Position numbers and translations under genes: made by a program. Shown in pieces: positions 1 to 11,808 of a stretch of DNA of 64,000 nt (within the stretch, counting starts at the first letter, position 1; the number at the start of each line of letters is the position of its first letter). This stretch comes from Laguncularia racemosa. Lineage: Eukaryota > Streptophyta > Magnoliopsida > Myrtales > Combretaceae. Location: contig JBBMOL010000302.1 in NCBI GenBank assembly GCA_037954665.1, positions 1 through 64,000 of the forward strand, given 5' to 3'. A model generated the notes under the pieces. The model was not told the DNA's origin, searched no databases, and worked only from the letters and a program-made list of their open reading frames with translations.

Positions 1-134
1 CACATACCAAGGTAACCTTGAACTTCTATACATGCAATTGTTCATCAGGAATTTTTTCAATTATAGGTGAATCAAAACAATTGGATTCAAGACGAGATAA
101 GTGATCACCACCACATTTTTTCATTCCCCTTTCT
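1..134 (-). pseudogene. Athila-type pol fragment: RNase H end / integrase start (element B)
   Basis: Minus-strand translation shows DHLSRLES followed by SPIIEKIPDEQL. In Athila/Tat pol proteins an ADHLSRLE-type motif closes RNase H and a PDEQL-like segment opens integrase. It is cut off on the left by the window edge and on the right by the inserted chromovirus at 135. It continues at 5,322, where upstream RNase H resumes. An in-frame stop follows PDEQLHV, which may be error or decay. Confidence 0.7.
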
Positions 135-925
135 TGATACGAACCACACCAACCCTTTGACAAACCCAATACCAATACTTGGAAATTCGTTGCCTAAACC
201 CCAAACACCTAAAGGGGAAACCGGACCCTTTTCTAAAAGGGAAACAAAACCTTGGGAAAAAATGAAACGCCAAATCGCGATAAAAAGACCGTTTGGAAAA
301 GGGGGGATGAATGCCAGGGAAATTAATCAAATAATTCTATTTATTCTTGAAGAACTAAAAAGGGCCTCCAAAAGTTTTAATGTTCAAAGATTAAATATTC
401 CTCATTTTTTAAAAACCCATGAGCTTTTATACTAGGGTTACAATTCGGTAAAACAAGCCCAAAACGCCTTTTTTTAATAAGTGGGGAAAAACCAAAAACA
501 GAACAACGGCCGGCGGGGGATAACGACGGAAAACGCCCTGTACTTTGGGCCGGTACCTTCTGTGCAACTTTGCAACATACACCCGTGTACTTTGGCCCTA
601 TATCTTTCTGGCAATTTCTGGCAACAACACGCCCGGACTTTGGCCGTGTATCTTTCGTGGATTTCTTGACCCTACACGCCTACCTTGAAAGTACCCCCCT
701 CTTCAACCCTTTCCGTAAACTTTACAAAGGCAAGGATTTCCCCATGTTTTTCCCAATCCTTTTCCAACTTCAGATTGCTCCAATTTTTTCCGGTTTCATG
801 ACAACCTTTATCAACCCGTTAAGTGCTTCCTTAAATCTTTTTGCTCGATTTTTTTTGATCGTCCAGGCGCATTTCAAGAGGATCCCTTTTCTTCTCCGGC
901 TTGGCTCTCATCATTGATCTCATCA
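135..925 (-). repeat. 3' LTR of element E
   Basis: Begins TGATACGAACCAC and ends GATCTCATCA on the plus strand, matching the clean LTR at 60,826-61,675 across its length. It carries the same landmarks: duplicated CGTATTGG-like edge, TATA-type region, and a cluster of CACGCC/GTGTA short palindromes at 540-680. About 60 bp shorter than the clean copy, mostly from small indels. Confidence 0.8.
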
Positions 926-1760
926 TTCCCCTCCCTTAAAAAAGATTTGTCCTCAAATCATTGCCTGCATAAAAGGGACTTAGTTTAGTAACTTAAAACA
1001 TGACACTTACGGGATCTCACCTGGTAATCTTTCTTGTATGCATTATCATTGAGCGCTCAAAACTTTGAATTGGGTCCATCGCCTCTAAAGTATTTTAATC
1101 TACATTGTACGAGAATCCCCTCTTTATCATGGAACCCAAACCAATCTCCAGGTTCAAAAACAGCTTGTCGACAACCCGTTTTTTGTTTCACTTTCCTTTT
1201 TCATTTTTCCCTCAATTTTTTGGGCCTCTCAAGAAATCTCCTTTAAATCACTTCAAAACCCAAAAATTTGTTGGGTTGCAATGGCAAGATATAAATAAAT
1301 CCAATGGTTAAAACCACACAAATCCAAATGGGGGAACAAGAATAAGCTATTTAAAGCCCTATTACATGCAAACCCACAAATGGTAGCAATCTTCCAAGTC
1401 CTAAGTTCTTCTCTAGATTGCCCCTAAAAAATTAAAAATTAAATCCTTTTAAACCCACCTCAATTTTCCCCCATCAGTTTGTGGGTGACAGATAGTTGAA
1501 AACATTATTTAGTTCCCTATTTTTCCCCATAATACTCCCAACATGACCAAATTTTTAAAACCCGACCTAACAATGCTACTGGTATCCCATGGGACCACTA
1601 CCCTCAAAGAACAAATCAAAAATGTGATAGCATCATCATTTTTTAACGGACTAAAAGAACCATTTAAGAAATCCTATCCACAACCACAAAAATTTAAATC
1701 TCGACCATCCCTGGGCTTAAAAAATCCAACACAAAACTATGGCAGCTACCAAAGGGGCCT
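926..1760 (-). pseudogene. Integrase and pol-tail remnant of element E
   Basis: Aligned by eye to the clean integrase at 61,676-62,541. The stretch at 1,070-1,160 matches the post-integrase segment (61,830-61,920). 1,390-1,440 matches the segment before the conserved HPQ-DGQTE region, and 1,470-1,500 is the HPQ-DGQTE coding segment itself. 1,670-1,740 matches the start of the integrase core (61,969-62,541 numbering, near the first catalytic Asp). Frames are shattered by homopolymer-type indels. Next to it, near 1,740-1,810, sequence jumps to the start of reverse transcriptase. Confidence 0.65.
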
Positions 1761-3950
1761 GAGGAATGACACTATACTCATAAAACCCAATCTAAGAATC
1801 ATAAAAAACGAAAAGGGGAGACAACTTTACCGTGATGTTGTTGATGGCGCGGCCCATCAAAAACCTCCTCCATGTCCCATCCTTTTTAGGCACCAAAATC
1901 ACAGGCACTGACATGGCCATTTTCCTCTCACGCCCCCCTTCTTCCTTTAATTCTTCGACCTGCCTTTGGAGTTCCTTGTTTTTCCCTCGGGGTTTCCCCT
2001 ACAAGCTGCTTTTTTTGGAACGACTCCTAGTCAAGGTCAATCATGCTCAATACCACGAATGGGTGGAAATTTTCCCCTTTTTTGGAATCTCCTCAAAAAA
2101 CACATCTTCAAATTCCCTGCACAAAACACAACCACACTGGGCCCAAAGCATAGTTAAATCTTGTGTCAAACATGTTTCCTTTAAAAAAAGCAGCAACAAC
2201 ATGGGTTTTTTCATCACTAACCTCCCCTTTACTACACCTCGCTCTTGCCACACAACTCCCCTTTTTTGCAAGGTGCCCTCTCCTTTTCACTCACCCCCAA
2301 AAAGTTGATCCCCCTTCAATTTGGGCCTCTCACACTTTTTCCCCAGCCTCCTCTCCTTTTCCTTTTTGATCTTGACTTTTATATTCCTTTTCTCTCTTTG
2401 TCTTTTGCTCTCCCCACTCTCACTCTGTTTTTTCACTCCCCTTTGTGTTTTTGCAAACGATGTTGAAGCTGCAACGGCCCTCATACTCCTGTTTAGGTGT
2501 TAACGTTTTTAAGTTTAAAGCTCTTCCCTTTGGGTAAAAAGCGATACTTGTTAGAAAAGCCATCATGCACAACCTTCCTAAAAATTTGCCATGGCCCCCC
2601 AACAAACATGACATCTTGCATTGGCACCACACATAACACCCATCCTCATATCTACCAATGCGAAACCCAATAAAGGGCTACTTACTCCCCTTTGCTCCCC
2701 ACACATTCAAACCACTGAAATTAATATGGACTGGGGTTCTAACAGTTTTGAGCCCCACCTCTCAACAATAAAATTGCCACACATTGCGTAATTTCCCCCC
2801 CATAAAAAATAAAACTAACATATTATCTCCTAATAACATCAGAATGAAAAAATATCCCCCTTTGCACCTCCCTTTTTCCTTTTACCTGCACACAAAGCTC
2901 TCTTCACACTGCCACTAGCCTTCCCATTGCAGGCCCTCATCATCATACACCTCTAATGGGGAATATCCCTCTTCACACCCCCCCTAAATCTCAACTCTCC
3001 ATCACACGCAAAATCATCACCCCCTTTTTTTTGGACATTGACTAGCAATGGGGGCCCCCTTTTACATTTAAAAATCTAATGTCCCGATTTCTAGAAGTAG
3101 AAGATTCGGGGTTCCCTTTGATTACCGGGAGTAGAACCCCTTTGCCCTAACTCCCCTTTTGGGTTGGTGGGTAAAGGCTTTCTTCCCTTTCCCCTCCTTG
3201 ATTATCTTCCAAGTGATGAACCATTACCCTTTTGAAACCCGTGCATTACTACTACCCTCCTCTTGTCTGTTTTCCAAACTTTTATACCATTGGACCTACC
3301 TCTAATTCTAAAATGCTGCAATTCAAAAAATTTTGGATTTCTCTATTCAACCCCGTAAGAAATCACCCATTGTAGCCTCTCTATCCTCCTCACTTCGCCC
3401 TAACATAGTGATTTTCCATCTCCTTGAAATACCACTCACTCGGGCTTCCTACCTAAATTTCAACTTTTTTGGCAATTCACGATAGAAATACGCGGGAAAA
3501 CCGCTCTTATCACTTTTTTTTCATCTCTTCCCAAGACCAATGGTGGCTCGCCACTCCCCTTCTATTCAACTTTAAATTGACCCCACCTACTATAATAATC
3601 CAAAATTCAAGGGCAGCAAGTTTTACTTTCTTTCTCCCACATTTGTGACAATCAAACACCATCTCCCCCTTTTTTCCCCCTCTAAGTACGCCTGGGATCA
3701 TTCTTCCCTTTAAAGGGGGAATCTTCTTTTTAAAGCTACAAAAATTGATCATCCCTCTATTCCATCTCCTCATTTTCCCAATCCCATTTCCTCTTTTTCC
3801 GACCACTATACCCTCTAAAATCCCATAGAAGCCATCAAAATCATCATCCACATTTCATCCCACCCCTCGGTACTCTCCTAAACACTTTCCCTTTTACGCC
3901 CTTGGAATACATTTGTGGTTTGCCTTTTGTCTTTGCTCCACCTTTCCATG
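1761..3950 (-). pseudogene. gag, protease and start of RT of element E
   Basis: Minus-strand remnant parallel to the better copy at 20,839-23,130. At 1,830-1,900 a VPKKDGT-type segment and a GRAINNIT motif mark the beginning of reverse transcriptase. 2,080-2,130 encodes a FEDVFFEEIPK-like pre-RT motif. 2,500-2,760 is the protease and its downstream linker. 3,510-3,851 holds gag core sequence, with VFDCHKCGRKKVKLAALEF and a SWEEMKK stretch typical of the retrotransposon gag domain. The zinc-knuckle region near 3,050 is unreadable. No frame is intact. Confidence 0.65.
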
Positions 3951-4284
3951 AATTTTTTCCCATTCCTTTCTTTGGAACATCCTCTTCTTTTCCCCCCCAA
4001 TGCCTCAATTAAAACCAGCACAAACCCCCCCCTCTCACCTTCAGGAAATTTGTCTAAAAACATATCCCTACAAAAAATTTATACAACAAAAATAATATAT
4101 AATTTAAACCTCACATACACCCCCCTTACGTGTTTCGCTCAAATGACATATCACACAGTCACTCGTTATTCCACAAATAATGATGATATAACTCCCCAAT
4201 TTTCCTTTTCTCAAATCCCCTTGGAACTAACCCGAATACAAAAAAATTTCCTTCCTAAATTAAAAACAACTCAAGGGGTTCTAA

Positions 4285-4412
4285 ATTTCCCCTCTTTTTT
4301 TTATCCAATTTTTTTTTTTGTCTCTTTTTTTGCTTTTGATCATTTTTTCCTTTTCTTTTTTTTTCTCTCTTTTTTTTTGTCGTGATTTTTACTCTTTTTT
4401 TTTTTTTTTAAT
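4285..4412. repeat. T-rich low-complexity leader tract of element E
   Basis: Nearly pure pyrimidine run on the plus strand. The matching leader of chromovirus D has a homopurine tract at 20,528-20,589, so this is the family's leader tract read on the other strand and probably lengthened by homopolymer errors. Confidence 0.6.
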
Positions 4413-4547
4413 AATCCCTGGGCGATTTTACTTTATCAAAAGACAATCAATACTACAAAATTAATACAAAAATGATAAACGTTGGAGTTGGGGTTTTTTG
4501 ATATTCCCTTTCCCCCAAACCCGAACTTGATGTTTTAACAAACCTAA

Positions 4548-4558
4548 CTCTGATACCA
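4548..4558 (-). other. Primer-binding site of element E (initiator-Met type)
   Basis: CTCTGATACCA on the plus strand is the reverse complement of TGGTATCAGAG, the usual plant tRNA-iMet primer site. It lies 3 bp from the LTR edge at 4,562, which fixes 4,562-5,321 as the 5' LTR. Confidence 0.8.
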
Positions 4559-4561
4559 AAC

Positions 4562-5321
4562 TGATAGAACCACCCAAACCCCATGACAAAAACCCAATAC
4601 CAAATACGTTCGAAATTCTTTCCCAAACCCTAAAAACCCAAAAGGGGAAACCGCGACCTATTGTCATAACGAGAAAAACCTTGGGTAAAAAGTGAAACCC
4701 CCTACAATCGGGATGAAAGCCATGGAAAAAAATCCTAAGTTCTATTTAGTTCTTGAAGAACCAAGAGAGGTCCTCTCAAAAGTTTAATGTTCAAAAATGT
4801 AATATTCCTATTTTTTCAAACCTGGATTTTTAAAACTGGGGTTTACAATTCGGTAAAAAAATCCAAAACACTTTTTTAGAAAAATGGCGTAAAAACCCAA
4901 AAAACAGAAAAAGCTGGCCCAGGGATACACGGCCTGTACATGCCCGTTACCTTTCTGTCAACTTCTACAACATACACCCCGTACTTTGGCTTGTATCTTT
5001 CTGTGCAACTTCTGGCACAACACGATCGGTACTTTGGTCGTGTATCCTAGGTTTTTGTTTGACTCCTACACGGTCGTGGGCCTTGAAAACACGCCCTCTT
5101 CAACTCGTGCCCATAAACTTGTCCAAAGGCAAGGATCTCCCATGGTTTTTCCAACCTTTCCAACTTCAATTGCCCCAAAACCTTTCCGGCTTCATGGAAA
5201 ACCTTACCCCCCGTTATTTGTTTCCTTGAATCTTTTCCCTCGATTTCTTGTGACGGCCAAAGCAGACTTCAAAGGATCCAATTTTCTTTTTCCCCGTTGG
5301 CTCTCATCAGGGATCTCATCA
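4562..5321 (-). repeat. 5' LTR of element E
   Basis: Starts TGATAGAACCACC and ends GGATCTCATCA on the plus strand, homologous to 135-925 and to 60,826-61,675. The primer site adjoins it on the left and interrupted RNase H of element B adjoins it on the right. Confidence 0.78.
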
Positions 5322-5860
5322 CTTCTTACTTTAATTTCTAGGTTAATTCTTGCATAGTAAACCCCCATCAAATTTAGCCAGGTTTAATCACTTTAGCAAA
5401 AAATATTTTAAGGGGTTAGCAGGGTCATATAACTATGATTTTAAATCTATTAGATAAGGCGGGGAATTTACACATCAAATTGCTGAAAAAAATCTTTTTA
5501 GTTTGCATAATTTCCTTTGGGCCCTTTTAAAGGGTTTCCACTCGCAAGTATTTTACTGAAATGACTTATCTTTCCTTTGCCCAAGACCGCTCCTAACAAG
5601 TCGCTGCATCGCACATAACTCAAAGGAACCCCCAAAATCAGGGAAACAATCACTGGTGCAGTAGTGACTTCCCCTTTCAATAATTAAATGCCTGCCACAA
5701 TTACAAAAAAATAAAGGCAGAATCTTTTTCTAATAAATACAAAGGGGCTTGAATTTTAGAGAAGTCCTTGAAAAATCTCCTGAAAGCCCCCCCTGTCCCA
5801 AGAAGTTTCTGTTTTTTTCACTGTATAGGGTGTTAGCCCATCACCTCTATTTTTGCCCTG
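5322..5860 (-). pseudogene. Athila-type RNase H remnant of element B
   Basis: Minus-strand frames give RFFKDFSKI, then KAFNYLKGEVTTAPVIV, a SYVRCSD stretch and LGAVLGKGK. This series of landmarks matches the RT connection / RNase H region of Athila and Tat pol (KDFSKI, LKxxLTTAPVI, CDASD, GAVLGQ). Frameshifts separate each block. The downstream continuation is at 1-134, across element E. Confidence 0.7.
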
Positions 5861-5869
5861 CAACCTAAA

Positions 5870-6640
5870 TTTTGGCCTGCTTAGAATTTAAATCCCTTAA
5901 GACTTTTCCCTCTCTTACCATAAAGGGCTTTTTTTCCTAGTTAAGAAGCAATTTTCCTTGCATCTCAAAAGAACACATCCTAAATTTGTCAGACATGTTT
6001 CGAATGATTTCCCAAAAACAGAAAAATCATCCTGAATTTTTTCAATAAAATTTCTATCATGCAGAAAATATACATCAGCATCTTTTTAAATGTAGCGGGT
6101 GCATTTCAAAGACCAAAGGGGATTCCCTAAAAGCAAAAGTGCTATGGGAAAAATAAATGGCTTTCTCCTTTGTCCCCGGGGGCAAAAGGAATTTGATTAA
6201 CCAGAATAACATCTAAAAAGCAGTAATATCATGCCCTACAATTTTCTAACACTGATCTATAAAAGGGGGGGGAAATGATCTTTTTCGGGGACACATTCAG
6301 TTTTATGTAGTCTAACAACCCCCTCCAACTTGTTACATGCAGTGGGAAAAAAATTCTTAGCCCATTTTGACTAAGTCATACCCCCTTTTTTTTTACAAAT
6401 TGGACAGGGCAACCCATTATATCAGAAATTGGAAAAAAAAGCTTGCACAAAAAATTAAGCACTTCTTTTTTTTTCACTTCCCTTTAAAAGTTGGGTTTTT
6501 AAATCTTTTTTGTGGTTTCATAGGTTTTTACTCACTTTTCAAAAAAAAACCTATGAGACAAATTGAAGGCTAATTTCCCCAATTTCACAATGGCCCCCCG
6601 ATAGCTTTTCCCTTTTGTTTTCTTAAAAATCCAAAGTTGT
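5870..6640 (-). pseudogene. Athila-type reverse transcriptase remnant of element B
   Basis: Around 5,960-6,130 the minus strand reads PFGL-NAPATFKKM, then IFCMIE, a DDFSVF-like block and CLTNL, the order found in Athila RT palm and thumb (PFGLCNAPATFQRCM, DDFSVFG). The catalytic YxDD is not readable as such. 6,150-6,360 corresponds to the upstream palm. Multiple frameshifts and stops; base quality is poor. Confidence 0.65.
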
Positions 6641-7560
6641 TACTCTTGATCACCTGTCAAAAAAAAAAGAAACAATACGGGAAAGTAGCATTCGTTCCAA
6701 AATAAGCAAATTTTTGAACTAGGGAATGGTTTAAGCTCAAGCACCGGGGTTTTTGTCAATGACGGAATTGGTTTCTTTTCAGTGGTCCCCCAAATCCTCA
6801 TAGTGTCGATCTTTAAATTCATAAACTTGTTCACACGTTTTTCTTGGGTTCTCCTCATCATCACTCCAATCATCTAAATCCCCAAAAACCGCTCCATCGG
6901 TCCACACCTGCATTCTTTCCTGAACTCAAGAAAGCTCAAAACAATATCAATAGTGTAACAGGGTTTACACATCAAATTTCTTTGCACCCCATACACATTA
7001 AATGTGATTGTCACCATAACCTCAAAGTAAGCTTACCTGTTCCACATCAATTAATCCTTACCCGTTGCCAAGAATGGGCTTTTCCCAAGATCATGGGGGC
7101 CCTCTATCTTCTTCCATTTTCCCGGGCTATAAAATCAACTGGGAAAAAAATTTTTTTTCCCCTTTTACAGGACAAATTTTCCACAGCCCTTTGGGGACTT
7201 GACACTTTATCCGCAAGTTTGTAAGTGACATGCACCCTTACATTTTCCAAGCCCCGTTTTTCTAAAATGGACAAAGGGTTAAATTTTTACTTGCAAACCC
7301 GAACATAAGTACTTTTTCAAAATGAAAATTACCAATGTGCAAGGAACGGGAAAACTTTCCCGATCTCTTTATTTTTTTGCAAATTGGTAAATTTTTCGTA
7401 AATCTAAACATCCCGAAGCATTTCAGATTCATTCCCATCTATCTTTCTCTTCTTGGTGAGCAAACCTCATGAATCAGCATATGAAGGCATTTGCGAAGGC
7501 CCTGCAAAAGGAATGTTAATTTGCAATTTTTAAAGACTTTTTAAAAAATTTTGCAAATTG
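6641..7560 (-). pseudogene. Athila-type protease and protease-RT linker of element B
   Basis: 6,680-6,780 reads KKPIPSLTK-PVLELKPFPS on the minus strand, matching the SIEEPPELELKHLP spacer before RT in Athila C (near 51,905-51,945). 6,960-7,230 carries a YKLADKVSKSP block followed by FFFPVDFIA and RAPMILGKA, corresponding to LPDRSIKFPRG, DFIFLADFVI and VPLILGRPF of the C protease. 7,400-7,500 shows a MPSYAD--LTKKRK stretch, the conserved segment upstream of the protease. Confidence 0.65.
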
Positions 7561-8519
7561 TGAATCCAATTGTTGTTTCTTCACCTTCCTAGGGAAAAGG
7601 GAAAGGAGGAACATTCTTTCACTTTTTGGGGAATTTTTTTTTGTTCCTCTTCCTTTTGTTTCCCTTTTTTCTTTCCTAGGTTAACCTCCTCTTTCCCAAT
7701 TTCTTATCAAATAATTCCTTACCACTCTTTGATAATAGCATTACAAACCCTAAGATTCTACTCAGTATTTCTAGGAAAAGACCCCTGGTCTATTACTCAA
7801 CTGTTGAACATTTGACTAAGCTAATTTTTAAGATTTCCCAATGGTGGTGTTGATTTTTCAACATTGTGTCATCTTTTTTCATATAACTTATCATGAGTTC
7901 TTCCATTTTAGAATGACCTTACTGAGAAAAGTATTTTATTAAGATATTGTTGAGGGGGAATATTAGATTAGACCCCTTTCTTTTGAAATCCCGGGGTTTA
8001 AGGGTTTTTTATCATTTCTCCTGGAAAATTTGGATGATTAGCCCCCTGGGTCGAATGTTTTAATAAGGTCCTTTTATTCCTCTTTGGAAAGTTTACAAAT
8101 TTATTCTCTCCCGGATGAGGAGGAAAAATTTCCCGATGGCACTCAAGAGTTAGTGTGGTCTTGACATAACCCCCAACAAGAAATTGATTAACTTAAAAAG
8201 GGTAAGTGAGTTTACTTACCTGGCGGTAAGAAAAAAATCTGAGCTTTAAGGGTGTCCATGCATTTACAGAGCCACTCTAGACTTACCTCTTTCATGTGCC
8301 AAAATTTTGTGCACAGAGGGCCTTTCAACTATCAAAGCACTACCCCCATATGTCTTACCATTTTTGCACCACCAAAGCAGCACACTAAAAGATCTCAATG
8401 TGCATCAAACGAGATAGAATAACCCAAAAAAAGGAAATTCCCCGGTAATCCTTTAGAGGGCATTTTCTAATTCCCTCCTGAACTTTTCCCAATTTTAAAA
8501 TGATTTACCACTAAACTTG
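7561..8519. other. Unassigned stretch inside element B
   Basis: Should be the gag C-terminal and zinc-finger region by position, but error-laden sequence gives no convincing motif on either strand. Confidence 0.4.
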
Positions 8520-8835
8520 TGAAGTTTGTGATGCATTTCTTAAACCAGTAGTTCTAGCTGGTGAAAAAAATCTCCTTAAAAATTTTGATGAGAATCAACC
8601 CAGTGGTTAAGAGTCTTTGTGGCAGTAATTTTACCAACCCTAGCGTTTTCTCTAAGTGAAAACGGAAAAAGTTTGAGCCTAATTACACATCGATACATTA
8701 TTTATTTTTTACTGAAAAACAATATTGAAGAAAAAACTGCAAAATGCCATCAAGACTCCATTTGGGTATCCTTCCAAATTGATTTGATTGAACCATTAAC
8801 GATCGGTTTTAACTCAAAATTGTTAGCCTAAATTT
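8520..8835 (-). pseudogene. Athila-type gag remnant of element B
   Basis: Minus strand opens with ANNFELKP, exactly the motif of Athila C gag (near 49,730-49,750). Further on are degraded blocks matching RLKLFPFSL and the LTTW segment. In Athila gag this is the conserved core domain. Stops and frameshifts throughout. It faces the primer site at 9,141 across a 300-bp leader in which I see nothing else. Confidence 0.6.
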
Positions 8836-9140
8836 TTTGGTCTTCTTTTTGCAGACCTGAAACAACAGTACCCCTGTATTCCCAAGTGCCTACCAACACC
8901 CCAACCCATTGTTGTTCTCATCTGCCCTGTTCTCTTTTTTCATTCTTCTCTGCTCTTTCTAAGTTTTTCGCAAGGTGCGTTCTACTCAAATTTTTTTGGT
9001 AAAAATTTTAGCACTTTTTACTCTTGCGCATAAAAAAGAAATTCAAAGAGAACAGGAAACGATCACTAATGAAAAAAAATTAAATAACAAAACAAATGCG
9101 CCAAATTAACAATAGAATCGAAATGTCTAATTTTAATCAG

Positions 9141-9156
9141 TCCCCCAACGGCACCA
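9141..9156 (-). other. Primer-binding site of element B (tRNA-Asp-like)
   Basis: TCCCCCAACGGCACCA on the plus strand is the reverse complement of a slightly shortened TGGTGCCGTTGCCGGGGA, the primer site seen at 19,123 and 49,266. The adjacent LTR edge is near 9,163. Confidence 0.7.
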
Positions 9157-9162
9157 AAAACT

Positions 9163-10675
9163 TTATCCACGCAAAAAAAGATACAAAATTAGCTGAATAA
9201 ATACCGGGCAAGTGTACCATGGCAAATAATATATGGAAAAAATTTTCGAACCCGAAGATGATTAAATAATAGACCTATATCAATTTTCTACTATAAATTT
9301 TGGTAAAATATTTGATTGACAAATGTGAATGTATTATACTAAATGCGCAAAAAAGAATTTTGTTTAAAAAGATGAATTGATGATGGGAAATAGAATCCAC
9401 CCCAATTTTACTAATCAATTTCCTTCTGTTTTTAATAACTCATAGCAATAATTTTCACAAGAAATTTACAAACCTTAATCCTTTTTCAAGTTTTAAAGAT
9501 CTAACCCCAATCTAATTTAAATAGCTCCCCCCTAAATTTTTAAAACAATGGAGGATTTTAATTCACAATCAAAATTTTCCCCAATTTTATGATTCCCAAT
9601 ACTTTAAATAATTTCTCCAATCCCTTAGTGAAAAATTAAAAAAAATATTTCATGAAAAACTTAGGCAATTTTTAATAAAATTCAATAAAAGCTGCTTCCC
9701 ATGAATTATTAAATGTTACTTGGGGTTTCCAATAAAACCTAAAAATTTCCCCTTGATCATTTACATTCCCCTCATTATTTCAATTACAAAATCAATTCAT
9801 ATAGGACTTCTTAATGAAAATTCTGTATATCTAATTCCAAACATGAATACAATGTTATTTTTTGTTTAATATGGGTTCATCATGTTTCCCACAAAGGATG
9901 ATTTAGAAAATTATGGTATGAATGCATAAAAACAATTGAAATAAAAAGGGGCCCAAAGGGAATTCATATTTAAAAACAAGAATAAAAAATAAATGGCAAA
10001 AAAAAATAAAGTAATGAAAAAGTGTTAATCTTTAAGATTGTAGAACTTCAATCTTTTGAAAAGATTCCAAAATTCTTAATTGAAAGCAAACTTCACAAAA
10101 TAACATTCTTTCTTCAAACTAAAATTTGGAATAACGAAATGAAAAAAAATTAAAAGAAATAAAATCCTAGGTTCCTAAGGAATTTTAATATTCAAAAGAA
10201 AAACAAAAGGGTCAAAACAAAGGAGATAAAAAGGAAGCTAAAACAAATTTTTCAAACAAAGAATGCCTCAATTCACACAAGGGGCCCATTTAAGATCCAA
10301 AAGGAAGGGTAAGGTATCGATAGGAATTGAGTCAACAAATTAATTTAAATACATTTTTAGAGGTTTTTGCAATGGAATCCAAGGACCAATGTAAGCCCTC
10401 AAGGCGGGGGCTTTGATGCCTTTTGAGGCCGATTTAATGTAGGCCGGTGGCCTTTGATAGTAGGTCGGCCTAAGGCGGGGGCCCAATGCAACCTCTCTCG
10501 TTCTTCAATTTTGTGAAAAACTCTTCCAATTTACTTGTAATTTACTTTTGGTCCTCAAAAACCAAATTTTCACAATAAAACCCCCCCCTTAAATATCATT
10601 TTTTTATATTGTTTTATAATATTGAAATCAATTTAATATAAATCCAAAAAAAAATATAAGTATAATGTATCTACA
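9163..10675 (-). repeat. 5' LTR of Athila-type element B
   Basis: About 1.5 kb of AT-rich sequence starting next to the primer site. It carries the GGCAAGTGTACC-type segment found near Athila LTR 3' ends, and a GC-rich cluster of GGCCGG repeats at 10,390-10,490. The right edge is placed by comparison with the Athila-type solo LTR at 42,807-44,445, whose plus-strand end (TATAAAATGGCTCTATCA) resembles 10,660-10,675. Edge uncertain by about 15 bp. Confidence 0.6.
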
Positions 10676-11534
10676 ATGATAATTCTCCATGGGATGCCAA
10701 AATTCCAAAAACTCCTTTGGGCACAGAACATTTTTCAGGGTGACAAAAAAGACCCGTGCGATTTTTTTCTATTTTGAGCATTGTCATGGAAGACTTATGT
10801 TTTTTTGTATCTGTAATTTTTTTATGAAATATTTTGGTTTTTATTTTGGTTTTGGGACACTTTTTTTTTCCTTGAAATTTTCATTTTGGGTAACCCCCTT
10901 TAAAAATGGGAAACTTGTAATTTTTAAGCACTTTTTAACCCTAAATACAATAAAAAATACTTGCTTAAGAAGGGTTTTTAGGAGGCCATATTTTTCAAAT
11001 GAGGTTTTATTTTAGGGAGATTGGGTTTTTCCCAAAAGTCATTAACTCTTATCAATTTCAATCCAAAGTTGAAATTTTGGCAAGTGCAAAAACTTTGAAA
11101 TTTAAGTAGTATCAAAATTTCATTTGTTGTGATTTCTTTCTTTCTGGTGGTCTTCAGGTAAAAGAGATATTCTTGGACAGATTTCTTCATAATATTTTTT
11201 AATTCTTGTGTTTTAATTTAAAATCCTTTTCATTTAATTCGTTCTTCTTGAAGATTTCTTCTTGAAACGTGATATCATTTGTGGAAAGAGGTTTTTAAAT
11301 TGAAGATTTCTTTTGAATTTTGGATTATTCAATGGGGTTATATGTGATTATGGATGTTAGAAGAGATTATTATTGTGGGACACAATTACAACATTGAGTA
11401 TTTTGGATTTTCATTGCACCCTTCACTAGGGCACGCCATTTTTTTCCCCTTTTTTGGGAAACCCGGTTTTTTGTTGAAATTAGTTTGTTTTTCTTGAGTC
11501 TTTAATTGTCCTCCAAGTGGATTTAGGACATCAC
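10676..11534 (+). repeat. Truncated LTR J (same family as element H LTRs)
   Basis: From TAATTCTCCATGGGATGCC at its left edge this aligns to the reverse complement of the LTR at 46,065-47,068, including the AATACTTGCTTAAG promoter region, the CTTATCAATTTCAATCC block and the 3' end CCAAGTGGATTTAGG-ACATCA. The first 130 bp or so of the LTR are missing at the junction with element B. No primer site follows, so it is a solo or 3' LTR. Confidence 0.7.
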
Positions 11535-11808
11535 CCACACAAACCCAACCCCACTTCATAAACCCTTTCACCCACCCTCGTACAAAACACCCAAAACATT
11601 CCCACACACCATGTCACACACCAACACACTCCCCTCCAAACATACACACTCTGTACATACCCACACAAATACACACAATCAAACTATGTATGTAATCACA
11701 CGCACACCAGCTGCCTTTGCAACCCTTTTCTCCTCATTCTACATCACACACATACCACCACTACACAACACACCAATACCCACACACATCTTACCCATCG
11801 CCCTGCAC
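11535..11808. repeat. CA-rich low-complexity stretch
   Basis: Plus strand rich in CACACA and ACACC motifs with few G. The reverse complement resembles the GTGTGT-rich leader of element K at 13,560-13,770 in composition, so it may be an inverted leader fragment. No coding signal. Confidence 0.4.

Larger units (their letters stand above)
135..5321 (-). mobile_element. Chromovirus-like Ty3/gypsy element E, internally deleted, inserted in element B
   Basis: Two LTRs (135-925 and 4,562-5,321) of the family seen cleanly at 60,826-61,675 flank about 3.6 kb of minus-strand internal sequence. Order from the right: primer site, leader, gag, protease, start of RT, integrase, pol tail, LTR. Most of RT and all of RNase H are missing. 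Flanking 5-mers are TTTCT (left) and CTTCT (right), a near-match target duplication. It lies inside RNase H of element B. Base quality is poor throughout. Confidence 0.75.
1..10675 (-). mobile_element. Athila-type Ty3/gypsy element B, partial and decayed
   Basis: Minus-strand element whose 3' part lies beyond the window start. Reading right to left: LTR (9,163-10,675), tRNA-Asp-like primer site (9,141-9,156), gag remnant (8,520-8,835), protease (6,900-7,560), reverse transcriptase (5,870-6,640), RNase H (5,322-5,860), then after an inserted chromovirus (135-5,321) the RNase H/integrase junction (1-134). The Athila lineage is inferred from the primer site and from gag/protease resemblance to the cleaner copy at 47.8-53.7 kb. 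Homopolymer-type errors break every frame, so real mutations cannot be separated from sequencing error here. Inserted in or beside the LTR fragment at 10,676. Confidence 0.75.

Noticed and set aside
2163..2503. Plus-strand Phe/Leu/Pro-rich frames at 2.2-2.5 kb
   Set aside because: Antisense of the Lys/Glu-rich linker of element E, in error-rich sequence.
5986..6250. Copia-type reverse transcriptase in the noisy 5-7 kb region
   Set aside because: Motif order (PFGL-NAPATF, DDFSVF, then KDFSKI and GAVLG downstream) and the tRNA-Asp-like primer site fit Athila, not copia.
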